From contig CALKYE010000008.1 of the NCBI GenBank assembly GCA_938003765.1, positions 1 to 64,000 on the forward strand: a stretch of 64,000 nt of DNA, read 5' to 3'. Shown in pieces: positions 16,741-24,090 of the stretch. The notes under the pieces are model-generated. The model was not told the origin of the DNA, searched no databases, and saw only the letters and a list, made by a program, of their open reading frames with translations. Origin of the DNA: an uncultured Planctomycetia bacterium (GTDB lineage: Bacteria > Planctomycetota > UBA1135 > GCA-002686595). Position numbers and translations under genes: made by a program. Numbering within the stretch: the stretch's first letter is position 1; each line of letters opens with the position of its first letter.

Positions 16741-18060
16741 TCACGCCAGCGGCCCGAACTCGCGCACGAGCCGCTCGCGCGTCGCGGCGAACTCGCTGCG
16801 CTCGTGCGCGGGCTGCGCCAGGAACTCGAGCGCCTTCGCGTGCGCCGCGATGCGCTTGCGTTCGCGCTCGTCGGCGGGCTTGAACAGCCCCAGCTTGAGC
16901 TTGTCCTCGTTGTGCTGGTGCAGCGCGAGCACCTTGAGCGCCGCGTCCGCCGCGCGCGCGTGCTCGCGGTCCATGACGGCGCCCGCGAGCCGGCTGATGC
17001 TCGCCGTGGCGTCGATCGAGGGTCGCACGCGCTGCTCCGCGAGGCGTCGCGAGAGCACGATGTGCCCGTCGAGCAAGCTGAGGGTCTCGTCGGCGATGGG
17101 CTCGGTGAGGTCGTCGCCCGCCACGAGCACGGTGTAGAGCGCCGTGATCGAGCCGCGCGCGTCGTTGCCCGCGCGCTCGAAGAGCTGCGGCAGGGTCGCG
17201 AACACAGAACCGGGGTAGCCCTGGCGACCGGGCGGCTCACCAGCGGCGAGTCCGACCTCGCGCAGCGCGCGCGCGAAGCGCGTCACCGAGTCCACGAGCA
17301 GCACGACGCGCTCGCCGCGAGCGCGCGCCGCTTCTGCGATCGCCGTCGCCGCCCACGCCGCGCGCAGGCGCATCAACGCCGGCTGATCGTCCGTCGAGAC
17401 GACGACTGCCGCGCGCGCCAGACCTTCCGGCCCGAGGTTGTCTTCGACGAACTCGCGCACCTCGCGCCCGCGCTCGCCGATCAAAGCCACGACCACGTGG
17501 TCGGCCTCGACGTTGCGCGTGATCATTCCGAGCAGCGTGCTCTTGCCGACACCCGCGGCGGCGAACACGCCGATGCGCTGGCCGACGCCGAGCGTCAGCA
17601 GCCCGTCGATCGCGCGCACGCCGGTCGCGAGCGGCTTGTCGATGCGCGCGCGCTGCATGGGCGCGGGCGGCTCGGCCATCAACGGCGCGCGCTCGTGCGT
17701 GCGCAGCGGACCTCGTCCGTCGATGGGCTCGCCCAGCGCGTCGAGCACGCGGCCCCACACGGCGGCGCCGCACGGGAAGCTCGACGAGGTCGGCGCTGGA
17801 ATCACGCGCGCGCCCGCCGCGATGGAGTTGATCGGTCCGAGCGGCATGAGCAACGCGGCCTCGCGCTCGAAGCCGACGACCTGCGCTTCCACCGCGACGC
17901 CGTCGGGTCGGATGACGCGGCAGACTTCGCCGACGCAGGCCTCGGGCAGAGCGGCGTGCAGCACCGAGCCGCGCAGTTGCGTCACGCGACCTTCGCGCGC
18001 GACGCCGATCAGGTCCTCGAGCGCGGCGCCCGAGAGCGTGCGAGTGGGCTCACGCTTCAC
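16741..18060 (-). CDS. sctN: SctN type III secretion ATPase
   Basis: A 439-residue ATPase of the SctN/FliI family. The P-loop A-A-G-V-G-K-S-T holds Lys173. Further family signatures are I-G-E-R-G-R-E-V-R-E-F, Walker B V-V-L-L-V-D-S-V-T-R-F-A, the Y-P-G-S-V-F-A-T-L-P segment, and D-G-H-I-V-L-S-R-R-L-A-E-Q with the following S-I-D-A-T-A-S-I-S-R. The usual G-H-Y-P before I-D is R-V-R-P here. The hexamer unfolds substrates and releases chaperones at the base of the apparatus. The start overlaps the sctL stop as ATGA; sctL, its peripheral stator, is the expected partner. The FliI/SctN call is secure and injectisome type comes from context. Confidence 0.95.
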   Translation of the reverse strand: MKREPTRTLSGAALEDLIGVAREGRVTQLRGSVLHAALPEACVGEVCRVIRPDGVAVEAQVVGFEREAALLMPLGPINSIAAGARVIPAPTSSSFPCGAAVWGRVLDALGEPIDGRGPLRTHERAPLMAEPPAPMQRARIDKPLATGVRAIDGLLTLGVGQRIGVFAAAGVGKSTLLGMITRNVEADHVVVALIGERGREVREFVEDNLGPEGLARAAVVVSTDDQPALMRLRAAWAATAIAEAARARGERVVLLVDSVTRFARALREVGLAAGEPPGRQGYPGSVFATLPQLFERAGNDARGSITALYTVLVAGDDLTEPIADETLSLLDGHIVLSRRLAEQRVRPSIDATASISRLAGAVMDREHARAADAALKVLALHQHNEDKLKLGLFKPADERERKRIAAHAKALEFLAQPAHERSEFAATRERLVREFGPLA

Positions 18061-18803
18061 GACGCGCCGTCTCCGCGCCGCAGGCGTTGAGCGAGGTGTT
18101 CGCGCAGCGGGCGGAACTGCTCCTCGATCGAGGCGTCGTAGGTCCCCATCTCCGTCTCGAGGCGCACACCGTGGAGGCTGAGCTTGCGGTCCTGGTGGAC
18201 GCTGATCTCCGCTCGAACACCGCCGTCGCTGCGCAAACGCTCGACCGCCGCGCGCACGAGCGGGGCCTCGTCGGGGTGGAGATGCACCGCGATGCGTCCG
18301 TGAAGGCGCGCGCGCTCGAGGGCTCGGGCGACCAGCTCGACGATGCGCTCGGGCTTGGCGGCGAACTCGACGTCCAGGATCGCGCGCGCGAAGCGGTACG
18401 ACGCGGCCAGCACGTCGTGCTCGAAGCGCTCGCGCTGCGCAGCGATCTCACTTTCGAGCGCTTGCAGCGTCGCGCGCCACTTGCGAGTCGCCGCCTGCCG
18501 CGCAACCTGGACTGCGCGCCGCTTCTCCGACTCGATCTGCTCCAGCGCCGCCTCCCGCATCGCCGCGCACTCGCGCTCCGTGCGCTCACGCAGCGCCTTG
18601 GCGGACTCGTGCATCGAACGCAACTCGTCGCGCGCCTGTTCGAGTCCGCGCTCGAGCGCGAACGCCTCGCCGCTGAGCACGCGCGTCGCTGCGTACAGCG
18701 GCTCACACGCGTCCGCTGCGGGCCGCACGACGCGCACGGGCCTCGGCGACGATTCGGACTCGAGCGCTTGCGCAAACGTCGGGGCGGACAGTTGAGAGTT
18801 CAT
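18057..18803 (-). CDS. sctL: SctL/FliH-family ATPase regulator
   Basis: A 248-residue protein with a long charged coiled coil (about residues 40-130) and a C-terminal domain ending in G-V-R-L-E-T-E-M-G-T-Y-D-A-S-I-E-E-Q-F. This is the signature of FliH/SctL and of the V/F-ATPase E subunit superfamily. SctL forms the peripheral stalk joining the SctN ATPase to the SctQ pods. It lies 40 bases after sctK and overlaps sctN as ATGA, consistent with coupled synthesis of the ATPase and its stator. The H-P-D-E-A-P-L-V segment before the signature is also typical. Confidence 0.88.
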   Translation of the reverse strand: MNSQLSAPTFAQALESESSPRPVRVVRPAADACEPLYAATRVLSGEAFALERGLEQARDELRSMHESAKALRERTERECAAMREAALEQIESEKRRAVQVARQAATRKWRATLQALESEIAAQRERFEHDVLAASYRFARAILDVEFAAKPERIVELVARALERARLHGRIAVHLHPDEAPLVRAAVERLRSDGGVRAEISVHQDRKLSLHGVRLETEMGTYDASIEEQFRPLREHLAQRLRRGDGAS

Positions 18804-18843
18804 GGGGCAGCTCGATCGCTCCAGGGGAGCGACGCCCGCGAAC

Positions 18844-19584
18844 TCACGTGAGCTGCGCGATCCACTCGTCGACGGCGCGCGTCTCGTCCGGCGAGTCGAG
18901 CGTCAGCGGCGTTTCGAGTCGCAACAGGCGCAACAGGTCGGAGCCGCCGACGCTGGCGGATTCGATGGCGGCGAGATCGGCGCTCACAGGCAGTCGCCCG
19001 GCGAGCACGCGACGGCCCAACGCCGAGAGCAGGCTGTCGCCGCGTCGCTCGCGCGCCAGGCTCGCCAGCGTCAGCGAGACCTGCGAGGCGAGCTCGGGCA
19101 GACGAGCACGGCCGTGGATCATGAGCTGGAGCACCTCATGGGCGCGTTGAGCTCCGAGAGGCCGCAGCCAGAGCGAGAGCTCGTGTCGCGGCACGTCGAC
19201 CGCGGCCGACGCCACCGCGCGCAGCGCCAGTTGGATGCACGCGTCTCGCGCCCGCACCGCGGGCCATTCGAGCAGGCAGCGCCAAGTGCGATCGAGCCGG
19301 CCCGCGACCGCTCGCCAGCGGCCCCAGCGCTCGAGGTCGCGGCGGCGCAAGTAGTAGTTCGCGTTGGTGCGCGACGGCGCGTGGTGCGCCGACGCGATGT
19401 GCGCATCGCATTCGAGTTGCTCGAGCTCGCGCCACCACAGCTCCTCCAGCGATGGAGAGCCTTGTGCGGCATCGAGCAGCTCCCCCGCGCGCGGATGCAG
19501 CGCGGCGAGCGCGCGTCCGTGCGTCCCGGCGCCCGCGAGCAACGCCCGCAGGCTGGCGAGTTCGACCTCCGCGCTCGTCGACAT
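18844..19584 (-). CDS. sctK: SctK-like sorting platform protein
   Basis: A 246-residue, mainly helical, soluble protein without a clear motif. SctK proteins are poorly conserved, and the call rests on position: between sctJ and sctL, exactly as in the Ysc order J-K-L. In known systems SctK links the SctQ pods to the inner ring protein SctD. The ATG at 19584, eight bases after the sctJ stop, is used. A GTG at 19596, overlapping the sctJ stop as GTGA, is an equally reasonable start and would add four residues. The sequence is rich in Trp near residues 40-110 (L-W-W-R-E-L, W-G-R-W-R-A-V). Confidence 0.6.
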   Translation of the reverse strand: MSTSAEVELASLRALLAGAGTHGRALAALHPRAGELLDAAQGSPSLEELWWRELEQLECDAHIASAHHAPSRTNANYYLRRRDLERWGRWRAVAGRLDRTWRCLLEWPAVRARDACIQLALRAVASAAVDVPRHELSLWLRPLGAQRAHEVLQLMIHGRARLPELASQVSLTLASLARERRGDSLLSALGRRVLAGRLPVSADLAAIESASVGGSDLLRLLRLETPLTLDSPDETRAVDEWIAQLT

Positions 19585-19592
19585 GGCTCGAC

Positions 19593-20411
19593 TCACGCCG
19601 TGCGTCGCGCGAGACCGCCGACGGTCGGAGCGGGTGCGTCGGTGTCGGGCGCGGGGCCGTTCGTCGAGCTCTCGCCGGCGCGCCGCGTGCTCGCCCACCA
19701 ACGCAACGCGAGCGCCAGGGTCGTCAGTCCGAGCCCGAGCGTGATCCAGCGCTCCGAGGGGTCGATGGCGGCCACGTCCGACGATTCCGCAGCTTCGTGA
19801 ACGCTCTCGCGAGGCGGCGCGAGGCTCACCGTGACGCTCAAGTGCTCGTCTTGGAGTCCGCTCACACCGAAGCGCAGCGTCTTGCGCAACTCGGCTTCGC
19901 CGGCCGGATCCCAGCCGGGCTCGACCAGCACGACGGCCGAGGCGCTCGGCTGCGCCGTCGACGCGGCTCCGATTCCGCGCACGCTCGAGGCGCGGTCGAG
20001 CGTGACGCTCGCCTGGAGCACGTGCGGCAGCACTTCGAGTTGTCGCGCGAGCTGCTCCGACTGCGCGAGATCGAGCACCGACTGCACCTGCGCCGGCGTC
20101 TTGGCGAAGCCCGAGCCGCTGACGACCTCCACCAGGTTCGTGTCAGGGCGTCCGAGCACTCCCGGCGTCGTGTTGATCAGCCGAGTCGCGAGCGCGAGAT
20201 CCTGTTGCGCGACCAGCACTCTCCACGCGCCTTTGCGCAGGTCCTTGGGCGTGACCTTGCGCGCGCTGCTCACGCCGCTGGAGTTGAGCACGTCGAGGAT
20301 GCGCACGGCTTCGCGCTCGCTCGCGGCGTGGTAGAGCTCGACGGTGGACGGCTGGCAGCTCGCCAACGCGAGCAACAGCGCAACGAGGGCGATTGAACGG
20401 CGGTGAGTCAT
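19593..20411 (-). CDS. sctJ: SctJ inner-ring lipoprotein
   Basis: A 272-residue lipoprotein of the YscJ/FliF family. Lipobox L-A-S-C puts the lipidated Cys at residue 19. The mature part opens with V-E-L-Y-H-A-A-S-E-R-E-A-V-R-I-L-D-V-L, the ring-building domain 1 signature. The second ring domain (about 105-200) holds V-T-L-D-R-A-S-S and V-V-L-V-E-P-G-W-D. A C-terminal transmembrane helix (about 223-240, I-T-L-G-L-G-L-T-T-L-A-L-A) is present. The short length and lipid anchor distinguish it from flagellar FliF (over 500 residues), which is the main proof that this operon is an injectisome and not a flagellum. Confidence 0.93.
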   Translation of the reverse strand: MTHRRSIALVALLLALASCQPSTVELYHAASEREAVRILDVLNSSGVSSARKVTPKDLRKGAWRVLVAQQDLALATRLINTTPGVLGRPDTNLVEVVSGSGFAKTPAQVQSVLDLAQSEQLARQLEVLPHVLQASVTLDRASSVRGIGAASTAQPSASAVVLVEPGWDPAGEAELRKTLRFGVSGLQDEHLSVTVSLAPPRESVHEAAESSDVAAIDPSERWITLGLGLTTLALALRWWASTRRAGESSTNGPAPDTDAPAPTVGGLARRTA

Positions 20412-20468
20412 GGCTGGCGAGCGGGTGATCGGCCGTGCGGAGCAGCGCGGGACGCGCGCCGCGGTGAA

Positions 20469-20837
20469 CTACATCTGCGTCTGCAGCGCCGTCTTCGCGC
20501 CGCTGGTGGCGTGCTCGACCACTTTGGTCGTCATCTCCAGACCGAACTGCACCTGCGAGAGCTCGGACTGGAGCAGGAACAGCTCGCTGTGCGTGGGTTG
20601 AACGCCGCCGCGCGCGATGCCGCGGGCGAGTTCGAGGAGCGCCGCGCCGCGCGCACCGAGATCGACGACGCCCGGATGTTGGCGTTGAATCTCGTCGAGA
20701 CGCTCCACCAGTCCGGTCGGCGCGTTCTCGAGCGCACGGCCGAAACCCGTCGGCTGCGGCTCGGCGGGCGAGCTGCCCGGCGCGAGCACGGGCTGCGTGA
20801 GCGGCGTCGGAGTCGTCGTGAGCGCGGGAGTGAGCAT
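20469..20837 (-). CDS. sctI: SctI inner rod protein
   Basis: A 122-residue protein with a Pro/Thr-rich N-terminus and a helical C-terminus. The helix reads L-L-Q-S-E-L-S-Q-V-Q-F-G-L-E-M, then K-V-V-E-H-A-T-S-G-A-K-T and L-Q-T-Q-M. The C-terminal pattern matches the YscI/HrpB (SctI) family, where this helix polymerises into the rod or needle adapter in the periplasm above SctR-S-T. It lies upstream of sctJ, as in Ysc. The gap to sctJ is 57 bases. Identification by the K-V-V-x-x-A-T-S-G-x-K-T motif is good; the N-terminal half is not conserved. Confidence 0.8.
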   Translation of the reverse strand: MLTPALTTTPTPLTQPVLAPGSSPAEPQPTGFGRALENAPTGLVERLDEIQRQHPGVVDLGARGAALLELARGIARGGVQPTHSELFLLQSELSQVQFGLEMTTKVVEHATSGAKTALQTQM

Positions 20838-20866
20838 GGCGGGCCGTCCGTGGAGCGAGTGCGAGG

Positions 20867-21247
20867 TCAGCGGCGCGCCTGCACGGCGCGCGCGTACAAC
20901 CGGTCGAAGAGCTCGCGCGCGGCGGGGTTCTGCTCGATCGCGCGCACGACCTTCTGTTCGAGCTCAGGGGAGGCCAGGGGTCCGAGTCCACGCTGGATTC
21001 CGTTCGCGACGACGCGTTCGAGGATCTCGTCCTTGCCCAGCCCGCGATCGAGCCCCTCGTCGATCAGCGTTCGCAGACGAACGGCGGCGTCGGCGATCGG
21101 CGCGCCGCTCGGCTCGGTCGAAGGCGTTTGCGCGCCGCGGAGTTCGAAGGCGGCGTCGGCGGAACTCGCGGCGCGAGTTCGCTCGGTGTGAGCGGCGCCA
21201 CGCGGCCCGGACGGCCCTGACGGCCCGATGCGTTCGATTCCACTCAT
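20867..21247 (-). CDS. Unknown T3SS operon protein (YscH-equivalent position)
   Basis: A 126-residue protein not recognised by sequence. Residues 1-50 are low complexity (G-P-S-G-P-S-G-P-R-G, Ser/Ala rich) and probably disordered, as in secreted early substrates. Residues 52-126 are predicted helical (L-R-T-L-I-D-E-G-L-D-R-G-L; I-E-Q-N-P-A-A-R-E-L-F-D-R-L-Y-A-R). The ATG at 21247 is chosen because upstream codons read through a 176-base non-conserved gap. It stands between the TPR gene and sctI, the place of yscH in Yersinia. A secreted regulator or structural role is possible; there is no motif proof. Confidence 0.65.
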   Translation of the reverse strand: MSGIERIGPSGPSGPRGAAHTERTRAASSADAAFELRGAQTPSTEPSGAPIADAAVRLRTLIDEGLDRGLGKDEILERVVANGIQRGLGPLASPELEQKVVRAIEQNPAARELFDRLYARAVQARR

Positions 21248-21423
21248 GGTGCGGGTTCCTGGCGGTTGGTTGGGGCGGTGCTGCGGGTGCGAGTCCGAGC
21301 GGGTTCGATGGAGTCGACGGGACCGATCGCGGCCAGTTCGTGCTGACGAGGCGCGGGAGGGTGCGCTGGAACGCTGTGCGACGTGTTGGGGTCGACGCGG
21401 ACCGCCGACGCTCACCGCGTCCG
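21248..21423. other. Gap inside the T3SS operon
   Basis: 176 bases without a supported gene, the longest gap in an otherwise tight operon. It could hold an internal promoter or leader for the sctI-T half, but I see no clear element in it. Confidence 0.4.
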
Positions 21424-21885
21424 TCAACTGATCGGCGCGCCCGCGGCGTCGTTGCGCTGCGTCTGCGCTTTGCGCAACAGCTCGAGGTTGTGCTCGACCG
21501 CGAGCAGCCCCGGATGGCGCGCGTCGAGCTGTCGCGCCTTGTCGAGCGCCGCACCGGCCTGCGCCAGGTCGCCCGCGCAGGTCCAGATGTCGGCCTCCAG
21601 GACGTACGAGAAGGTCATCGTCGAGGCGTCGATGTGCTTGCGACGCCGCGCCTGAGCCGCGCTCTGCGCCGCCGCGCTGAACTCGCGTCTCGCGCTCAGC
21701 ACCTCGGCCTGACCCAGCCACGGCAGCGGGTCGTTCGACGCGGTGCGTTGCAACGCGCGGAAGATGGCTTCGGCGCGGTCCAGCTCGCCTCGAAAGCACC
21801 ATTGGTAGGCGCACTCGGCGAGCAGGCGCAGCGGCGCGAACTCGTCGCAGTCCAAGCCCAGGCTTCGAGCCAGTTCAGCGGACAT
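21424..21885 (-). CDS. TPR protein, possible needle chaperone (SctG-like)
   Basis: A 153-residue all-helical TPR protein: L-L-A-E-C-A-Y-Q-W-C-F-R-G-E-L-D-R-A-E, P-W-L-G-Q-A-E-V-L-S-A-R-R-E-F, A-C-A-G-D-L-A-Q-A-G-A-A-L-D-K-A. Length and three TPR units fit YscG/PscG-type chaperones that hold the needle subunit, and also SycD-type translocator chaperones. It follows the 101-residue gene as yscG follows yscF. The ATG at 21885 has GGAG nine bases upstream. A GTG at 21909, overlapping the previous stop as GTGA, is an alternative that adds eight residues. TPR fold is seen; chaperone role is inferred from position. Confidence 0.72.
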   Translation of the reverse strand: MSAELARSLGLDCDEFAPLRLLAECAYQWCFRGELDRAEAIFRALQRTASNDPLPWLGQAEVLSARREFSAAAQSAAQARRRKHIDASTMTFSYVLEADIWTCAGDLAQAGAALDKARQLDARHPGLLAVEHNLELLRKAQTQRNDAAGAPIS

Positions 21886-21905
21886 GGCGGCGCGCTCCGC
21901 GCGGA

Positions 21906-22211
21906 TCACGGACGCATGTTGCGCACGGCGGCCATGCGCGTTTCGTGATTGGTCTTCGACACGTTGCTGAGCGTCGAGAAGACCTGGTTCTCGTGCTGCA
22001 GACGACGCTGCAGCTCGAACAACTGCATCTGCTGCTCGAACTCCGGGCTGAGCGCGCCCGTGCCCGGCAACAGCGCGCCGAACCCGGTTCCGCGCACCGC
22101 AGCGCGCACGACGGAGCCCACGGCGCGGCCGATGAGCTCGCCGCCGCTCGGACGCGAGTAGAGACCGAAGCCATCGAACACGGGCGACGCGCGGAAGCTT
22201 GAGATGGACAT
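21906..22211 (-). CDS. Small T3SS operon protein, candidate needle subunit by position
   Basis: A 101-residue protein with a Gly/Val/Ala-rich N-terminal half (I-G-R-A-V-G-S-V-V-R-A-A-V-R-G-T-G) and a helical C-terminus (F-E-Q-Q-M-Q-L-F-E-L-Q-R-R-L, S-N-V-S-K-T-N-H-E-T-R-M-A-A-V-R). I do not recognise the family. By gene order it takes the place of SctF (needle), followed by a TPR protein like the YscG needle chaperone. Needle subunits are usually about 80 residues and helical, which roughly fits, but the typical needle turn motif is not seen. An alternative is a rod-like or translocator component. Confidence 0.65.
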   Translation of the reverse strand: MSISSFRASPVFDGFGLYSRPSGGELIGRAVGSVVRAAVRGTGFGALLPGTGALSPEFEQQMQLFELQRRLQHENQVFSTLSNVSKTNHETRMAAVRNMRP

Positions 22212-22277
22212 GGCAGGCGGCGAAGGTTGGTGGAGTTGGAGAGGTTGGCGACGCGCGCCAGCGCGGCGTCCGAGGGG

Positions 22278-22586
22278 TTATCGCGGCGGGTGTTCGCTCG
22301 TTGCGGAGCCCAACACCACTCGCCCTTCGCGCTCGAGCACGACGAAGAGCTCCAGCGACGCCTCGAGGCCGGCGCGCAGTTCGACGGCCGCTTCCGCGTC
22401 GAGCTCTCCGTCGGCGTCGAGCCGATTCAACGCCGCCAGCGGCGCGGTGAGCCAACGCTCGACCAGCGCGTTCGAACGCTGGTGCAGCAACTCCGCGAGC
22501 GTGCGCTCGGTGAGTTCGAAGCCCGTGGCGGACCCGCGCGGCGCGGGCTCACTCGAGCGTGCGTGCAGACGATCGTCGTGGTGCAT
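22278..22586 (-). CDS. Small T3SS operon protein (YscE-equivalent position)
   Basis: A 102-residue protein without recognised motif. Central helices (F-E-L-T-E-R-T-L-A-E-L-L, A-V-E-L-R-A-G-L-E-A-S-L-E-L-F) are followed by a short strand pair (V-L-E-R-E-G-R-V-V-L-G). It starts three bases after the upstream lipoprotein gene ends, so it belongs to the operon. In the Ysc order this is the yscE place, a small co-chaperone of the needle. That assignment is only positional. Confidence 0.6.
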   Translation of the reverse strand: MHHDDRLHARSSEPAPRGSATGFELTERTLAELLHQRSNALVERWLTAPLAALNRLDADGELDAEAAVELRAGLEASLELFVVLEREGRVVLGSATSEHPPR

Positions 22587-22589
22587 GGT

Positions 22590-23867
22590 TCAACGCGAGG
22601 CGGTGAGCTTGGAGCGCAGGCTCTCGGCGGCTGCGCACAGTTGCGCGATGTCCGCGGGAGGCTCGGCGCGCGAGCGCAGGTGCTCGAGATCACGCTCGGC
22701 GCGCGCCAGCGCCGACGCGCTGCCGCTGCGCTCCGCGTGAGCGAGGTGCGCGAGCGCACGCGCCCGGCGCAGCACGACGGTGTCCGCTCCCGCTTCGATG
22801 GCCGCATCGAGCCGCTCGAGCGCCGCGCGACGGTCGTCGTCGCGGCCCAGCTCGAGGTACAGGTCGACGCGCCAGCACGCGCTCGTCAGCACCCAGCGCC
22901 AGTCGTTCGCGATGCGCGGAAAGCGTTCGTCGAGGTAGGGCTCGAGCAGCGCGACCGCTTGGAGCGACTGGCGCAGTTGCGCGTGCAGCGCGGCCTTCGC
23001 GAGATCGGCTTCGAGCAGGTTGGGGTGCAGGTCGCGTGCGCGCTCGAGCTGCGTGAGCAGGTCGCGCAGCTCCGATTCCGTCGGCGCGCGCGCGAAGGTG
23101 CGCTCGCGGAACTCGAGCTGCGCTCGCGCGATCCACAGCAGGCCTCGGTAGCGCGCCACGTCGACCGCCGCGTTCTCGCCGCGGGGCATCGCCGCGGGCG
23201 TCGCGACGGCCGCCGAGGAAGCGTCGAGCCGCCAGGCCTCGTCGACGGCGATGCTCTCGCTGGCGCGCGCGACGTGCGCGTCCCGCGCCGCGTTCGCTCG
23301 GGGATCGACGCCGAAGAAGCCATCGCTGAGCGCTTGCCAGAAGCCGCGCGGGGCGTTGCGCTGGCCCGCCAACGCGAGCAACGCGTGGAGCGCTTGATCG
23401 AGCGTCGCGCGAGCCTCGCCGAACTTCGCGGTCTGCGTCAGATGATCCGCGAGCGCGAGGTGCGCCGGCACGAACCAAGGTTCGGCGGTGAGCGCTTGAC
23501 GCAAGTCCGCGACGCCTGCTCGGCGCAACTCCTCGCGTCGTGCAGCGCTCTCGGCGAGTTCCGCGCGCTCGAAGCGCACTTGTCCGCGGCGCGCGAGCAG
23601 CGCGGCTTCCCCCGGTGAGATCACCAGGCCGCGGTCGAGAGCGTGCTCCGCGCGCTCGAGGGCCTGCTCGAGCTCCGGGCCGCTCGCGCCGCTCTCTCGC
23701 GCCTCGCTCCAGACCTCCAGCGCGCGCTCGAGCTGCGCCAGCGCGTTGATGGCCATCGCAGGGCGCGCGGTCGAGGCCAGGTCCTGCGCCAACTGCGGCT
23801 CGCTCGCTCGGCACGCGACCGCGAGCAACGCCAGGAGGAGCCAACTCGTTCCGCTTCTTCGCGCCAT
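22590..23867 (-). CDS. TPR-containing lipoprotein, first gene of T3SS operon
   Basis: A 425-residue protein with Lipobox A-V-A-C (lipidated Cys near residue 19) and a long helical body with TPR-like spacing, for example A-V-A-D-L-R-Q-A-L-T-A-E-P-W-F-V-P-A-H and L-E-R-A-R-D-L-H-P-N-L-L-E-A-D. The ATG at 23867 gives the lipoprotein signal. It is the most upstream gene of the minus-strand operon and ends three bases before the next start. TPR lipoproteins can act as pilotins for secretins (as PilF/PilW in type IV pili); such a role for SctC is possible but not shown. It is not SctD: no FHA domain or internal transmembrane helix is visible. Confidence 0.75.
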   Translation of the reverse strand: MARRSGTSWLLLALLAVACRASEPQLAQDLASTARPAMAINALAQLERALEVWSEARESGASGPELEQALERAEHALDRGLVISPGEAALLARRGQVRFERAELAESAARREELRRAGVADLRQALTAEPWFVPAHLALADHLTQTAKFGEARATLDQALHALLALAGQRNAPRGFWQALSDGFFGVDPRANAARDAHVARASESIAVDEAWRLDASSAAVATPAAMPRGENAAVDVARYRGLLWIARAQLEFRERTFARAPTESELRDLLTQLERARDLHPNLLEADLAKAALHAQLRQSLQAVALLEPYLDERFPRIANDWRWVLTSACWRVDLYLELGRDDDRRAALERLDAAIEAGADTVVLRRARALAHLAHAERSGSASALARAERDLEHLRSRAEPPADIAQLCAAAESLRSKLTASR

Positions 23868-24090
23868 GTTCGATCGTTCCCGTGCGTTCGCGATCCGGGT
23901 GATCGAGGGGCGCGCGCGGCCGTTGCACACGCAGCTCGGGGAAAGTCGCGGTGCGACACGCGGCTCGCCGGGCGCGCGCACGCCGGACCGAGATGGTGGT
24001 GCGCTCGATCACTGCGTTCGACCGCCGCGCTCGAACCACGCGACGTCGCGCGACTGCCGTTCCACTGGCGGCGCGGGTAGCCTCTCGGCC
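23868..24090. promoter_or_regulatory. Divergent intergenic region, expected T3SS operon promoter
   Basis: 223 bases separate the starts of the T3SS operon (minus) and the pentapeptide/TIR-like gene (plus). Promoters for both should lie here, but no -10/-35 pair, inverted repeat or known regulator site is clear by eye in this GC-rich stretch. Confidence 0.35.

Noticed and set aside
12163..20411. Flagellar export operon
   Set aside because: SctJ is a 272-residue lipoprotein, not FliF; SctI and SctP-type genes are present; no flagellin, hook or rod genes lie nearby.
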